Part shown: in pieces, positions 34,549-43,251 of the stretch | Numbering within the stretch: position 1 is the first letter of the stretch | How the letters are laid out: every line of letters begins with the position of its first letter | Assembly: GCA_017634975.1 (NCBI GenBank) | Contig: JAGBMJ010000010.1 | Span: forward strand, 56,390-120,389 | From: Lachnospiraceae bacterium | GTDB lineage: Bacteria; Bacillota; Clostridia; Lachnospirales; Lachnospiraceae | Length of the DNA: 64,000 bases | Direction: 5' to 3' | Made by a program: the position numbers and the translations under genes | The notes under the pieces: generated by a model | What the model saw: the letters and a program-made list of their open reading frames with translations, nothing else | The model's database searches: none | What the model was told of the DNA's origin: nothing

Positions 34549-35687
34549 GACTGCGCCTTTCCAAACTGTTCCGCAATCAGATCTGCCGTATGATGCCAGG
34601 AGAAGCGCTCCTGTTCGGCTTCCACATTTTTCCGGTAGATCTCCTGTTTGCGGTCACGAAAATAAGCATTGATCTTGGCGGCCAACGCCGAAGCGTTCTG
34701 CGGAGGTACGATGGATCCGGTCACACCATCCGTCACCACTTCCGGCAGCCCGCCCACATCCGTTGCGATCACCGGCAGGCCAAAGCCGAAAGCAATCTGC
34801 ACGATTGCCGACTGTGTCGCCGAGATATACGGACAGACGCAGACATCCGCCGCCGCAAAATACGGCTCGATCTCCGCATCCGGCACATAACCGTCCCGCA
34901 CTTCAAAGATATCCTGCGCTCCGCTCTTCTGCATCATAGCATCGTATTCCGGACGCTTACCGGCAAAATCACCCACGACAAAGATCTTCACATCTTCCAC
35001 GGCGCTTTTGATCTGCGGCGCTGCTTCGATCAGATAGCGCAGCCCCTTGTATTCCCGTACCAGCCCAAAAAACAGGATCATCTTCGTCTGTTCGCGGATC
35101 CCCAGCCTGCTCCTTGCCTCCGCACGTCCCATTCCGGTCAGCTTAAAGGCATTGTAGGTCGGCAGTACCGTTCTCACATACGGCATATGCGGCAGCATCT
35201 TCTCCAGATCCGCAGCATCCAGCTTCGAATGCAGGATACAGAAACTGCCTTTTTTCAAAGTCGCTTTTGTCAGCAGTTTATCCAGCGGGAAGCGTTCATG
35301 GGGCAATACATTATGGCACACAAAATACACCGGAACGCCTTTCAGCCTCGAAAGCATCGCCTGATAACACGGTGCAAAATACGGATGCCACCACTGTACG
35401 ATCACCAGATCGGGCTGACTCGACAAGATCGTCTGTCCTGCCATCCCCCAGTTCATCGGATTAGCCGTATTGATCACAAATTCCGCGCCGGGCACGGCAA
35501 ACGTACGGTTGCCGTAATCCTTCTGTTCCTTTTTGAACATAAATTTCGGATACTGCAGGCTGTAGGAAAACACCTGCACCTCATAGTTCTTTTTCAGTTC
35601 TTTTACAAGAAGGCCGGTATAATGGGATATCCCGCCTTTATACGGATACACCGGACCGACCACCGCGATCTTTTTCAGCTCAGCCAT
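34545..35687 (-). CDS. GT4-like glycosyltransferase lacking canonical EX7E
   Basis: A 380-residue GT-B protein with VVGPVYPYKGGISHYT at the start, FFGLVREYKG opening the donor domain and ATDVGGLPEVV. In the EX7E position it has SATQSAIVQIAFGFG, where both glutamates are replaced; a subgroup of GT4 enzymes has this form. GAGAGG precedes ATG 35687. It follows another GT4 gene by 75 bases with nothing notable. Confidence 0.83.
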   Translation of the reverse strand: MAELKKIAVVGPVYPYKGGISHYTGLLVKELKKNYEVQVFSYSLQYPKFMFKKEQKDYGNRTFAVPGAEFVINTANPMNWGMAGQTILSSQPDLVIVQWWHPYFAPCYQAMLSRLKGVPVYFVCHNVLPHERFPLDKLLTKATLKKGSFCILHSKLDAADLEKMLPHMPYVRTVLPTYNAFKLTGMGRAEARSRLGIREQTKMILFFGLVREYKGLRYLIEAAPQIKSAVEDVKIFVVGDFAGKRPEYDAMMQKSGAQDIFEVRDGYVPDAEIEPYFAAADVCVCPYISATQSAIVQIAFGFGLPVIATDVGGLPEVVTDGVTGSIVPPQNASALAAKINAYFRDRKQEIYRKNVEAEQERFSWHHTADLIAEQFGKAQS

Positions 35688-35762
35688 AGTTGCCTCTCAT
35701 TGCTATTCACTGCCGTATCCCGCACCAACTGCGCGATCCGACTGTGAATGGTATCCATTTTG

Positions 35763-36860
35763 TCAGATACACTTTTTTGCATATTCCAGCCACGCATCTG
35801 CGATCTTCTTTACAGACGCATCTTCCGTGATCTTCCGCGCCGCTTTGCTCACACGCTCTGCATCCTTCGGGTACTCCAGCATCTTGCACATCGCCGCGGC
35901 CATTTCCTTATCATTTCCTACCTCTACCAGCAGGCCGTTTTCACCGTCTTCGATCAGTGCCGCCGGACCGCCGCTCGGGCAGTCGGTCGCCACCACCGGA
36001 ATCCCCAGTGCCATTGCCTCCATCAAAGCATTGGGCATCCCCTCATACTTGGAGGAAAGCACATAGCAGGCAGCATCCGTGATGCACTTCTCCAGGTCAT
36101 TATGATCCCCCATAAACAGGATCTGCTCCGTCAGGTGATGGGAACGAACCCATTCCCGTACCTGGTGGATTGTATTGTCCTCGCTGGCTCCGCCGTAGAT
36201 CTCCAGATGATATTCCGGATGCTCCTTTGTCACACGCTCATACGCCTTCACCAGTGTCATATAATCTTTTGCTTCATGAAAACGTCCCACGCTAACAAAA
36301 ACCTTCCTGCGCTCTGCCGGCGGTTCGATCCCCTGATATTTCGGGTTCAGCGGATTTAAGATCACGGCCGCTCTGTCTGCAACCTCTTTTGCAAAGAAGT
36401 CCCTGGCGCCGGTCGTCTGAAACACAGCTCCGGCAGCCTTTTTATACAGAAAATTTGCCAGCATCTTCTGATTTTTGGACGCGTAATCCACGGCAGGGTT
36501 GCTGCGCACCGAAATGATCACCGGGATGTTCAGCCCCCTTGCCGCCAGGATCGCACGATAATTGGCCGTCTGCATAAAAGCATACACGACGTCCGGTTTT
36601 TCCCGGACCAGACAAGCCTTCAGTCTGGCGATCCTTGTACGCATACGTGACAGGCGCCCTTTCTTTTCCTCTTCCTCGGTGAGTCCCACATCGATACGGC
36701 GCACTTTATCGGAAAGCGGATACTCCTCCTTAGACACACAAAGCGTTGCCACACAGACTTCGATGCCACGCTCCGCCATCTCCGCCGCCAGTGTGGTCAC
36801 CACACGCTCTGCCCCGCCTTTTCCCAGACTATAGATATGAAACAGTACTTTCTTTATCAT
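35763..36860 (-). CDS. GT4 family glycosyltransferase (PglH/PglJ-like)
   Basis: A 365-residue GT-B enzyme beginning KKVLFHIYSLGKGGAERV, with SVGRFHEAKDYMTL and SKYEGMPNALMEAMALG followed by ATDCPSGGPAALI. These are the motifs of GT4 enzymes that add HexNAc or Gal in PglH/PglJ-type N-glycan and capsule pathways. Its ATG overlaps the AsnB stop by four bases. Specificity is a guess. Confidence 0.86.
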   Translation of the reverse strand: MIKKVLFHIYSLGKGGAERVVTTLAAEMAERGIEVCVATLCVSKEEYPLSDKVRRIDVGLTEEEEKKGRLSRMRTRIARLKACLVREKPDVVYAFMQTANYRAILAARGLNIPVIISVRSNPAVDYASKNQKMLANFLYKKAAGAVFQTTGARDFFAKEVADRAAVILNPLNPKYQGIEPPAERRKVFVSVGRFHEAKDYMTLVKAYERVTKEHPEYHLEIYGGASEDNTIHQVREWVRSHHLTEQILFMGDHNDLEKCITDAACYVLSSKYEGMPNALMEAMALGIPVVATDCPSGGPAALIEDGENGLLVEVGNDKEMAAAMCKMLEYPKDAERVSKAARKITEDASVKKIADAWLEYAKKCI

Positions 36861-38713
36861 TGAAATTCCCTATACCATTGCTCCAGCATCAGCACATTCC
36901 AAACGATGCGCGAAGAAGCTCCGTTTTTCCGGAAGTTCCGCCACAGGATTTCCACACTCTTCGAATCCAGATACCCTTCCCGGGCCACCCTGCAATCCCG
37001 CATCAGTTCTTCTGCCCACTGCGCGGTATGCCCTTCGGTCAGCCACTTGGTCAGCGGTACCGCAAAGCCCTTCTTCGGCCGTTCCATCAGTTCCTTCGGC
37101 ACATGACGATAGAGCACTTCCTTCAGTACCTTCTTCGTCGTAATGCCGTCATATTTATATTCCGTCGGCAGAGAGAATGCAAATTCCGCCACTGCGGGGT
37201 CCAGCAGCGGGATGCGGTTTTCCAGCGATACCGCCATCCCTGCCCGGTCTACTTTGACCAGTATATCATTGTGCAGATAATCCCGCAGATCCAGAAGCTG
37301 CAGATCCGCCATCTCATCGCTCAGGATCCGCTCCTGCGTGATCGGCATCCCGGAAAAAGCCAGCTTATCCACCAGCGGATCCGTATGATCCACGGCTTCT
37401 TTCAGTTCCAGAATGTTACGCGCCTGCAGGCACAAACCGCCGCGGTAGCCCCTCTGCCCCAAAGGCAGGGCGCATGCCGCTTTTCCGAGACCTCCGCGTA
37501 ACGCTGCCGGTACACCTTTGATATGGTTCCAGAGCTTCTGCATCTTGGGGTAGGTGATATAGCCGCAGAACAGTTCATCCCCCGCATCACCGCTCAAAGA
37601 TACGGTCACCTGCGACTTCGCCAGCCGGCTCACCAGATACGTCGGGATCTGCGAACTGTCGGCAAACGGCTCGCCGTAGATCTTCGGAATCTTCGGGATC
37701 ACATCCTGCAGTTCCTTTTCCGATACGTACTGTTCAAAATGTTCGGTTCCCAGATGCTCTGCGATCGCTTTTGCTTCCGGAGCCTCATCGTATTTTTTAT
37801 CATCAAAGCCGATGGAGAAGGTCTTCACCCGTCCCTTCGCCAGTTTTGTCATCATTGCCACGACGCTGGCAGAATCCGTTCCGCCGGACAGATAAGCGCC
37901 CAGCGGCACATCCGAGACCATCATATCCTGCACGGACTTTGTCAGCCGGTCTTCCAGCGCATCCACTGCTTCCTCAAACGTACCGGTGAACGGCTGCCTC
38001 TGTACCTTCTGCATCTCTTTTACGATGTCATAGTAAAGCTCTGTCTTTTCTTTATCCTCCGGCAGGTGCAGGGTCAGCAGCTGTCCCGGGAGCAGTTTAT
38101 AAATCCCCTCATAGATCGTAGCCGGCGCCGGTACATAACCATAATATTTCATATACGCCGGCAGCACATCCCTGCGGATCTTCCCCGCAAAACCGGGATA
38201 AACGCGGAGCGCGCCAAGCTCGGACGCAAAAACAAACTTCCCATGGATACGTCCGTAAAAAACGGGCTTCTCCCCGTAGCGGTCCCGCATCAGATACAGT
38301 GTCTTTTCCTGCCGGTCATAAAGGGCAATGCCAAACATCCCCTTAGCCATCTGCAGTGTCGGAAGCACTCCGTAATGACAGAACGCATTTAGCAGGATCT
38401 CGGTATCCGAAGTACCTCGGTAGATATCCGAAAAGCCATCGGCTTCCTGCATCTTTTTTTTCATCCCGGAAGCGTTGTAGATCTCACCGTTAAAAACGAT
38501 CACATACCGTCCGTCCTGCGACTGCATAGGCTGCATCCCGTTGGCCGATACATCCCGGATCGCAAGCCGCCGAAAACCAAAGGTCAGTCCGCTGTGTTCA
38601 TCCAGCCAAGCCTCCCCCGCATCCGGCCCCCGGTGATAGATCTGCTCCATCATCCGTTCGATTGTCTCTCTCCGATGCGGCGCATCATCGATAAAACCGG
38701 CTATCCCGCACAT
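36857..38713 (-). CDS. AsnB-type glutamine amidotransferase (asparagine synthetase family)
   Basis: A complete 618-residue class-II amidotransferase. Cys2 is the nucleophile of the glutaminase domain, HRGPDAGE (27-34) and FNGEIYN (74-80) line that site, and SGGTDS (276-281) is the PP-loop that adenylates the acceptor carboxylate. Some members make asparagine; others (WbpS, AsnH type) amidate hexuronic acids in polysaccharides. The nearby UDP-HexNAc dehydrogenase and epimerase genes (40.9-43.2 kb) favour a hexosaminuronamide role here. It opens its unit behind a good promoter at 38757-38785. Confidence 0.88.
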   Translation of the reverse strand: MCGIAGFIDDAPHRRETIERMMEQIYHRGPDAGEAWLDEHSGLTFGFRRLAIRDVSANGMQPMQSQDGRYVIVFNGEIYNASGMKKKMQEADGFSDIYRGTSDTEILLNAFCHYGVLPTLQMAKGMFGIALYDRQEKTLYLMRDRYGEKPVFYGRIHGKFVFASELGALRVYPGFAGKIRRDVLPAYMKYYGYVPAPATIYEGIYKLLPGQLLTLHLPEDKEKTELYYDIVKEMQKVQRQPFTGTFEEAVDALEDRLTKSVQDMMVSDVPLGAYLSGGTDSASVVAMMTKLAKGRVKTFSIGFDDKKYDEAPEAKAIAEHLGTEHFEQYVSEKELQDVIPKIPKIYGEPFADSSQIPTYLVSRLAKSQVTVSLSGDAGDELFCGYITYPKMQKLWNHIKGVPAALRGGLGKAACALPLGQRGYRGGLCLQARNILELKEAVDHTDPLVDKLAFSGMPITQERILSDEMADLQLLDLRDYLHNDILVKVDRAGMAVSLENRIPLLDPAVAEFAFSLPTEYKYDGITTKKVLKEVLYRHVPKELMERPKKGFAVPLTKWLTEGHTAQWAEELMRDCRVAREGYLDSKSVEILWRNFRKNGASSRIVWNVLMLEQWYREFQ

Positions 38714-38756
38714 AGTTATCCCACTGACACTCCCAAAATGAATAAAATACGGTTAC

Positions 38757-38785
38757 ATAATACCACAGATTACGCAAACTCACAA
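38757..38785 (-). promoter_or_regulatory. Promoter of the AsnB-led unit
   Basis: On the minus strand TTGTGA, a 17-base spacer and TATTAT with TG at the extended -10 position. Transcription would start near 38750, about 37 bases before the ATG. It lies right after the terminator at 38797-38818. Confidence 0.65.
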
Positions 38786-38796
38786 GTAAAGCAGAA

Positions 38797-38818
38797 CAGC
38801 GCCCCTTCCGGAGCGCTG
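38797..38818 (-). terminator. Intrinsic terminator ending the 39-62 kb unit
   Basis: A nine-pair stem (CAGCGCTCC with GGGGCGCTG, one wobble pair) closed by a GGAA loop, followed on the minus strand by TTCTGCTTTACTT. It lies 58 bases after the GT4 stop. The T-tract is interrupted, so some read-through is likely. Confidence 0.65.
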
Positions 38819-38875
38819 AGCCATTACGTTTCTTTTCCTATATTGTCCTTTTGCAGCGTTGCTGTTCCTGTTAAT

Positions 38876-40027
38876 TTACAGCATCTGCGCATAGATCTGC
38901 TCCAGCTGTCTCGCCTGTGCTGTTACATCGAAACCTTTTTCACACAACGTATCGTAACATTCCTTCCGGAACGTTTCGGTTCCCAGTTTTTCCTGCAGAC
39001 GATCATAAAGCACCAATGCTTCTTCTGCCCATTCCGCAGCACTTTTCTGTAATGAAAAACACTCGACCAAAGGTGTTACCGCCACCTGATCCGTTACGGT
39101 ATCACTCATCAGCACCGGCAGTCCGGCTGCCTGCGCCTCCACCACGGTTCCGGGTAAGCCCTCGTAATGAGACGGAAAGATCACCAGATCCATCGCACGA
39201 TAATAGCCTGCCGTATCTTTTTGCATTCCGGTAAAGATCACATGATCCGTGATCCCCAGCTGCTCTGTTTTTTCTTTTACCGCCGGCATCATATCCCCGT
39301 CACCGACCAGCAGCAGTTTTGCATTGCTTTTCTTTTTCCGGATCTCCTGAAACACCTCCAGCAAAAAGACATGATTTTTGGCATAATGAAATCTTCCGAC
39401 ATGCCCGATCACAAAAGCATTCTGCAGATCATATTTTTTCTTTATCACCTGTGCATGGGCTTCCATCTCATCCGCTTCCTGATACTGTCCCAGATCCACG
39501 GCATTCGGCAGGATACGCACCTCACCTTTTTCATATTTCGGTCTGCCAAACACGGAGATCGCCGCTTCTTTGGAACATGCAAAACAGACGTCCGTTTTTC
39601 GATACAGATCCCTGCGCAGCCACTTTGTCAGCATTCCTTTCAATCCCGGATCCACCCCGGCACTGCGGGCGTGTGCGATCGTGCATTTCACACCGTGTTT
39701 CTTCGCGATGGGCAGATAGATCGCCGCCGTACTGGTCATATGTCCCTGTACGATATCGATCTCCGGATGCTCCGTAAAGAAAGCATTCAGTGCTTTACAA
39801 AAACTGAAATAATTGCAGATCTTAAACCGCGGCTGCAGGCGGTATACCCTGCTCCCCCGCGCTTCGATCTCCTTATCGTAATGCTGCTCCTTCGGATTAA
39901 AAACGAGAAAATCGTAGTGTACCTTCTCCGGATCCAGCGCGCGTAAAAGATCCATGATGCGGCTCTCCGCCCCACCCATGACCATTTCGCCGATGACCTG
40001 TAACACTACGATCTTATTACCGAGCAT
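38876..40027 (-). CDS. GT4 family glycosyltransferase
   Basis: A 383-residue GT-B enzyme with VIGEMVMGGAESRIMDLL at the start, IGHVGRFHYAKNH opening the donor domain and HYEGLPGTVVEAQAAGLPVL as the EX7E region. It resembles EpsF/WbpH-like transferases of exopolysaccharide loci. It is the last gene of the long 39-62 kb unit and is followed by a terminator. Donor unknown. Confidence 0.87.
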   Translation of the reverse strand: MLGNKIVVLQVIGEMVMGGAESRIMDLLRALDPEKVHYDFLVFNPKEQHYDKEIEARGSRVYRLQPRFKICNYFSFCKALNAFFTEHPEIDIVQGHMTSTAAIYLPIAKKHGVKCTIAHARSAGVDPGLKGMLTKWLRRDLYRKTDVCFACSKEAAISVFGRPKYEKGEVRILPNAVDLGQYQEADEMEAHAQVIKKKYDLQNAFVIGHVGRFHYAKNHVFLLEVFQEIRKKKSNAKLLLVGDGDMMPAVKEKTEQLGITDHVIFTGMQKDTAGYYRAMDLVIFPSHYEGLPGTVVEAQAAGLPVLMSDTVTDQVAVTPLVECFSLQKSAAEWAEEALVLYDRLQEKLGTETFRKECYDTLCEKGFDVTAQARQLEQIYAQML

Positions 40028-40045
40028 TCCGTTCTCTGCCGCTCC

Positions 40046-40804
40046 CTATAATTTCGCTACCACTTTTTTGCCTGCCGCCATTCCGTATTCTCCCAGCATT
40101 TCGAGACGATTACGTTTTTTCGCCGGCAGCTCCGTCAACTGTCGATAGTTAACAATGCGTGCTCTTTGGTTTGCGAACAGATCCTCGTACCAGCGAAATT
40201 CCGTTTCCGACATATCCCAGGTATGTACCACAAAGGTTGTCACACCGCTGTCCTTCTTCAGCTCCTGTTTTCGCAGAAAAGAGATCGGCAGAAAGGTCAG
40301 CTGCTCCCGAAGATACGGTGCATCGCCAAAACCATCCGTCACATAATGAAAGCCGCATTCCTTCAGGGCCCGCAGCGTATATTTATCAAAGCTGTGTCCC
40401 GGTGCCATAAAGACATCGGTTTGGATCCCCAATTGTCTCAGACGAAGCACACCCTGTTCCAGTTTTTTCTTCTGCTCCGCATACGCCACACCGGCAAACT
40501 CCGAAAAATCATTCAGCGGAAACAGACCGCCCTGCTTCGTTACGTAGACATGATCATAACCATGCATTGCGATCGCCCAGCCGAGCTTTTGTTTGGCATC
40601 CAGCCAGTCTTTATACGCTTTTTCATCGCCAAATGCAGGATTACGTCTGCCATCCGCACCTCTCAGTTTCGGATCCTTATTCTCCGGTACCACACCGATC
40701 AACGGGCAGATTTCATATTTTTCCAGAAGTTTTTCAAAACGGTGAAACTTCACCCAATCCATTTCCGGTGTAATATCATCGATCCGGATTGCGATCTTTC
40801 TCAT
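40046..40804 (-). CDS. Polysaccharide deacetylase-like protein (DUF2334 type)
   Basis: A 252-residue protein with the carbohydrate-esterase fold signature IAIRIDDI (Asp9/Asp10) and MHGYDHVY (His81, His85), which would hold the metal and catalytic base, then FMAPGHSFDKYTL. These are the NodB-like motifs in the order of DUF2334 proteins. It lacks a signal peptide, so it may deacetylate a cytoplasmic sugar precursor or lipid-linked HexNAc. It sits between the UDP-HexNAc epimerase and a GT4. Confidence 0.8.
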   Translation of the reverse strand: MRKIAIRIDDITPEMDWVKFHRFEKLLEKYEICPLIGVVPENKDPKLRGADGRRNPAFGDEKAYKDWLDAKQKLGWAIAMHGYDHVYVTKQGGLFPLNDFSEFAGVAYAEQKKKLEQGVLRLRQLGIQTDVFMAPGHSFDKYTLRALKECGFHYVTDGFGDAPYLREQLTFLPISFLRKQELKKDSGVTTFVVHTWDMSETEFRWYEDLFANQRARIVNYRQLTELPAKKRNRLEMLGEYGMAAGKKVVAKL

Positions 40805-40899
40805 ATCACTCTACCATCAATATTCTATCGCCTGATCATAACGTCCCCTCGGGATACACTTTATCCGTCGCCCGGGATCGTCAGCAACAGCTCGCGGGT

Positions 40900-41877
40900 T
40901 TACTTCAGATCTTCCTTATACCACTCGATTGCCAGTTTGATTCCTTTTGCAAAATCATAATCCGGATCATAACCGAGCAGTTTCTTTGCCTTGCTGATAT
41001 CCGCATTGGAATGCTTGATATCGCCCGGCCGGTCCGGCCCGAAATGCGGCTCCACATCGCAGCCGAGTGCTTCACACAATGCGTGATAGATATCGATCAG
41101 ATATTCCCGCCCGCCGTAAGCGATGTTGTATGCCTGTCCCGCGGCTTCCGTCGGCGCCAGACATGCCTTCAGATTCGCTTCGATCACATTGTCCACATAG
41201 GTAAAATCTCTCGACTGCTTCCCGTCCCCGTTGATCGTGGGCACTTCACCATGCAGAAGCTGCCGGATAAAGCGCGGGATCACAGCCGCATATGCCCCGT
41301 CCGGATCCTGCCGGCGCCCGAACACATTGAAATAGCGCAAGCCATAGGTATCCAGATGATACAGACGATAATAGAGCTTCCCGTATTCCTCGCATGCACG
41401 CTTGGTCAGCGCATAAGGCGAAAGCAGGTTGCCTTCCTGTCCCTCCACCTTTGGCAGCACCGGATGATCCCCGTATACCGAAGACGAGGAAGCGTAAACA
41501 AACTTCTTCACGCCGTTCTGTCTGGCCGCTTCCATCATATTGAGCGTACCGCGGATATTGTTTTCCTCATAAAAGAGCGGCATCTCGATGCTGCGGGGCA
41601 CGCTTCCCCAGGCTGCTTCGTTCAGCACATAATCCACGCCCTCGCAGGCCTTCATACATGTATCCAGGTCTTTGATATCGCCTTTGATAAAGGTATATCC
41701 TTCCCGATCCTTCAGAAAATCGATATTCCGCTGTTTTCCGGTGGACAGGTCGTCTAAGCAGCGTACCTGATAGCCCAGATCCAGGATCGCCTCGCAGATA
41801 TTCGATCCGATGAAGCCGGCCCCGCCGGTCACCAGAAACACACTGTTCTCCGGAAATTTCAAATCTTTAAAACCCAT
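40900..41877 (-). CDS. UDP-N-acetylhexosamine(uronate) 4-epimerase, WbpP/TviC type
   Basis: A 325-residue extended SDR with VTGGAGFIGSN (16-26), SSSVYGD (131-137) and catalytic Tyr155/Lys159 in PYALTK. NEAAWGSVPRSIEMP and the N-terminal extension before the Rossmann strand are typical of WbpP/TviC enzymes that interconvert UDP-GlcNAc(A) and UDP-GalNAc(A). It directly follows the dehydrogenase, as in Vi-antigen and O6-antigen pathways. AAGGAG lies seven bases before the ATG. Confidence 0.85.
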   Translation of the reverse strand: MGFKDLKFPENSVFLVTGGAGFIGSNICEAILDLGYQVRCLDDLSTGKQRNIDFLKDREGYTFIKGDIKDLDTCMKACEGVDYVLNEAAWGSVPRSIEMPLFYEENNIRGTLNMMEAARQNGVKKFVYASSSSVYGDHPVLPKVEGQEGNLLSPYALTKRACEEYGKLYYRLYHLDTYGLRYFNVFGRRQDPDGAYAAVIPRFIRQLLHGEVPTINGDGKQSRDFTYVDNVIEANLKACLAPTEAAGQAYNIAYGGREYLIDIYHALCEALGCDVEPHFGPDRPGDIKHSNADISKAKKLLGYDPDYDFAKGIKLAIEWYKEDLK

Positions 41878-41904
41878 GATAGTACTCCTTAATCATCATA
41901 ATAT

Positions 41905-41920
41905 TTCCCCTCAAGGGGAA
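41905..41920. repeat. Partial intergenic repeat, perfect palindrome
   Basis: TTCCCCTCAAGGGGAA is a perfect inverted repeat and equals the conserved end of the elements at 5470-5564 and 20818-20895. The remainder of the element is missing. It lies in the 51-base gap between dehydrogenase and epimerase. Confidence 0.6.
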
Positions 41921-41928
41921 GCACAAGC

Positions 41929-43248
41929 TTATAACCGCCAATATAACCAATGGCTGTCTTCGGTGTACGCACTGCGGTCCAGGATGCCCTTCAGATCGAG
42001 CAGAACCTTTGTCCCGTTGTCTTTATTGTAGAAGGACGCCAGCTGCTCCTGCGAAAGTGACAGGAACTGCGTATGGGAGACCGCGATGATCACCGCATCC
42101 ATCCCCTGCACGTCTTCCATCCTGCCGAATTCAATCCCGTACAGCCGCTTCGCTTCCGCCGCATCCGCCGCCGGATCTACCACCAGCGGGGTAATGCCGT
42201 ATTCCTTCAGTTCACGGTAGATATCAATCACCTTGGTATTGCGGGTATCCGGACAGTTTTCCTTGAAGGTAAAGCCCAGGATCGCCACTTTTGCGTCCTT
42301 GACTGCGATATCCGCTTTGATCAGGCTCTTCACCAGACTCTCTGCCACATAATGCCCCATATCATCATTGATCCGGCGGCCGGACAGGATGATCTGGCTG
42401 TGATACCCCAGCTGCTCCGCCTTGTAGGTCAGATAGTACGGATCCACGCCGATGCAATGTCCGCCTACCAGGCCCGGATAGAACTTTAAGAAATTCCACT
42501 TGGTTCCGGCTGCCTTCAGTACCGCCTGGGTATCGATGCCCATCCGGTGGAAGATCATGGACAGTTCGTTCATAAAGGCGATATTGATATCGCGCTGGCT
42601 GTTCTCGATCACCTTGGCCGCTTCCGCTACTTTGATGGATTCCGCACGGTAGACCCCGGCTTCTACCACCAGTTCATAGATCTTTGCCACAGTATCCAGT
42701 GTCTCCGCATCCATACCGGATACGATCTTGGTAATGGTCTCTAAGCGGTGTACCTTATCCCCCGGATTGATACGCTCCGGTGAATAGCCGATCTTGAAAT
42801 CCACACCGCATTTTAATCCGGATTCCTTTTCCAGGATCGGCACACAGATCTCTTCCGTTACCCCCGGGTATACGGTAGATTCAAACACGACAATACTGCC
42901 TTTGGTCAGATTGCGTCCCAGGATCCGGCTGGCCCCTTCCACCGGTGTCAGATCCGGTGTATGATCATCATTGACCGGAGTCGGCACTGCCACGATGTGA
43001 AACTTTGCTTCCTTAAGCTTGCTCTCATCGGCCGTAAATTCCACTTTGGTCTCCCGGATCACATCATTTCCCACCTCATTGGTCGGATCAATGCCGGATT
43101 TGTACAATGCGATCTTTTCCGCATTCAGATCAAAACCGACCACCTTGATCTTTCTCGCAAAAGCCACGGCAATGGGCATTCCCACATAGCCAAGCCCCAC
43201 CAGCGACAGTTTTTCCTCTCCTGCTGTGATCTGTTCATACAGTCCCAT
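41929..43248 (-). CDS. UDP-N-acetylhexosamine 6-dehydrogenase, WbpO/TviB type
   Basis: A 439-residue member of the UDP-glucose/GDP-mannose dehydrogenase family. VGLGYVGMPIA (17-27) binds NAD, FESTVYPG and YSPERINPGDK mark the central domain, and Cys265 in GGHCIGVDPYY is the catalytic thiolate. IGYSPERINPGDK and the overall sequence fit the UDP-HexNAc branch (WbpO, TviB, WecC) rather than UDP-Glc dehydrogenase. With the next gene it would give UDP-GalNAcA. Confidence 0.88.
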   Translation of the reverse strand: MGLYEQITAGEEKLSLVGLGYVGMPIAVAFARKIKVVGFDLNAEKIALYKSGIDPTNEVGNDVIRETKVEFTADESKLKEAKFHIVAVPTPVNDDHTPDLTPVEGASRILGRNLTKGSIVVFESTVYPGVTEEICVPILEKESGLKCGVDFKIGYSPERINPGDKVHRLETITKIVSGMDAETLDTVAKIYELVVEAGVYRAESIKVAEAAKVIENSQRDINIAFMNELSMIFHRMGIDTQAVLKAAGTKWNFLKFYPGLVGGHCIGVDPYYLTYKAEQLGYHSQIILSGRRINDDMGHYVAESLVKSLIKADIAVKDAKVAILGFTFKENCPDTRNTKVIDIYRELKEYGITPLVVDPAADAAEAKRLYGIEFGRMEDVQGMDAVIIAVSHTQFLSLSQEQLASFYNKDNGTKVLLDLKGILDRSAYTEDSHWLYWRL

Positions 43249-43251
43249 TTT

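Noticed and set aside
35675-35758. Possible 27-codon leader peptide between two GT4 genes
   Set aside because: It ends inside the next gene, which would allow coupling, but there is no ribosome site and no regulatory codon run, so it is likely chance.
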